Assembly: GCA_000697665.1 (NCBI GenBank)
Contig: KL197720.1
Coordinates: 797,558-861,557, forward strand
Reading direction: 5' to 3'
Length of the DNA stretch: 64,000 nt
DNA from: Jaapia argillacea MUCL 33604
Taxonomy: Eukaryota > Basidiomycota > Agaricomycetes > Jaapiales > Jaapiaceae
Shown here: positions 62,724 through 64,000 of the stretch, piece by piece
How positions within the stretch are numbered: the stretch's first letter is position 1
Layout of the letters: each line of letters starts with the position of its first letter
Program-made: the position numbers and the translations under genes
The notes under the pieces: generated by a model
Told to the model about the DNA's origin: nothing
What the model saw: only the letters and a program-made list of their open reading frames with translations
Databases searched by the model: none

Positions 62724-64000
62724 ATGTTCCCCTCTCTCGTCTCGCTGACTGCTACTCTCTTGGCAGTCGTCTCTTTGGCGACCCATTCTTCTGCTGAACG
62801 ACTGGCTGGTCGTGTTTTGATCTACTCGTACACCGATGGTTTCAGACACGATTCTATACCCACTGCCATTCAGGCCTTGAAGAAGCAAGGGCCATCCATC
62901 AACGTCCTCTTTGATGCTACGGAAGAAAAGAGCTGGTTCAACGATACCGGTCTTGCTCAATACGATGCCATTTTGTTCCTTGACACGACTGGTGATTGTG
63001 CGTGCAACCAGTGAACCTCACCTCGTAGTGTTAGAATTCACCTCTCGTTCCCCGTGTTATTTCGAACCATAGTCTTGGACGCTCCCGGTGTAGCTGCGCT
63101 CCAGAGATATTTGAACCTCGGCGGCAACTTTGTCGGTATCCATGCGGCTTCTGCGGGTGAATACAACACCTCGTATTACGGTGCAGAGCTGGGTGAGTGC
63201 TGCTAGAACATGCCGTACCCTCAATATCCTCAACACTTTACTGCAAGGTGCCTACTTCGATTATCATCCCGCACTGTGCAATGCCGTACGTATACCATCT
63301 TCTGTCTTCTTTCTCGAGCTGAATAGCACCGCTTTTTCTTGAAGACCATCGATGTGCTTGATTCTACGCATCCCAGCACAAGCATGCTCCCGGCGCAGTG
63401 GCACGTCCAAGATGAAATGTTCGGATTTTCCAACTTTCCACCACCCGATGCTGATGTGTGATCTCGCGTTTTCTCTAGGTACAACTTCTTGTCGGATCCC
63501 AGGAGTGTTGGTGCTGTGGTCGTCCTCTCAGCGGATATCAAGAGTTACCATGGTGGGGTTTCTGGTGCTTACGCAAACTGTAGCATAATTCACTGAAATC
63601 CGCGTGTAGATACCGGAACCCCTTCCCCCAAGCAGGGCACCCCTCATCCCACAGGTAAGAATTGTTTGCTCTCTGAAGAACGTGCATTTGACTAACTTGC
63701 GAAATAGCGTGGTATCAAGAAAAGGGAGCTGGTGTGACGCCCGGTGATACTGCTGGCCGAAGCTACTACACAAGTCTTGGCCACTTGAACGAAACTTGGA
63801 GTGTTCGTATCCCCTTGTGTACCCCTTCTTGCATAATACCCATCGATTCTGACATTCCACCTCATACTAGGACCCACTGTTCTTAGGCCATGTCAAAGGC
63901 GCTATCACCTGGACCCTCGAGTCAAACACCACTAAACTGTACAACCCGAACGCCAAAGTCGGCAGTACTGTTATCAGTACCTTCCCTTTGCCTTCTACCA
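62724..64000 (+). CDS. ThuA-like protein, secreted paralogue (partial)
   Basis: The start MFPSLVSLTATLLAVVSLA is a signal peptide (cut near SSAER). The first exons are 62724-62997, 63073-63192 and from 63248. The protein then follows the neighbour motif by motif: GRVLIYSYTDGFRHDSIPTA, YDAILFLDTTGD, GGNFVGIHAASAGEY, AYFDYHPAL, DVLDSTHPST, YNFLSDPRSVGA, and GRSYYTSLGHLNETW. The reading is open at the window end after FPLPST, so the C-terminus is outside. This copy keeps FVGIHAASA in one exon where the first copy has an intron. Confidence 0.83.

Overview
The window looks like nuclear DNA of a filamentous basidiomycete, most likely an agaricomycete. Genes are packed on both strands and split by many short GT-AG introns of about 45-70 nt. 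They include a tyrosine-kinase-like protein kinase, a GMC oxidoreductase, a large hybrid histidine kinase and fungal homocitrate synthase. I see no rRNA, convincing tRNA, CRISPR array, LTR element or intact transposon. Exon borders were worked out by eye from frame continuity, splice signals and family conservation; none has transcript support.

Layout. 0-8.4 kb: a fragment at the edge, a FRAG1/DRAM/Sfk1 membrane protein (+), an Hst3/Hst4-type sirtuin (-), an unknown CxxC protein (-), a KIAA1143/DUF4604 protein (-), and divergent from it the succinate dehydrogenase assembly factor SDHAF3 (+). 8.4-16.4 kb: a gene-poor island with only exon-like patches. 16.4-26.1 kb: a PMC1-type calcium ATPase (+) facing a kinase gene (-) whose C-terminus is a diverged copy of the pump's own N-terminal region. 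26.2-36.1 kb, all +: an enoyl-CoA hydratase/isomerase with a peroxisomal-type tail, a secreted aspartic protease, homocitrate synthase and a GMC oxidoreductase. 36.5-46.2 kb, all -: a hybrid histidine kinase and dolichol kinase. 46.5-60.8 kb, mostly housekeeping: uracil-DNA glycosylase (+), a bZIP protein (-), TFIIH helicase XPB/Ssl2 (-), branchpoint-binding protein SF1/BBP (+), the NSUN5/Rcm1 rRNA methyltransferase (-) and a type I DnaJ chaperone (+). 61.2-64 kb: two tandem ThuA-like genes, the second secreted and cut by the window end.

How the genes relate: this is ordinary fungal gene order rather than one operon-like pathway. Head-to-head pairs with short shared upstream regions are KIAA1143/SDHAF3 (162 bp), kinase/enoyl-CoA isomerase (133 bp), XPB/SF1 (320 bp) and NSUN5/DnaJ (about 540 bp). 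The most unusual items are the kinase joined to a calcium-pump N-terminus beside the pump itself, a DnaJ gene whose start codon is split by an intron and whose HPD aspartate lies in a 6-nt microexon, and two GC-AG introns, one of which is missing from the neighbouring paralogue.
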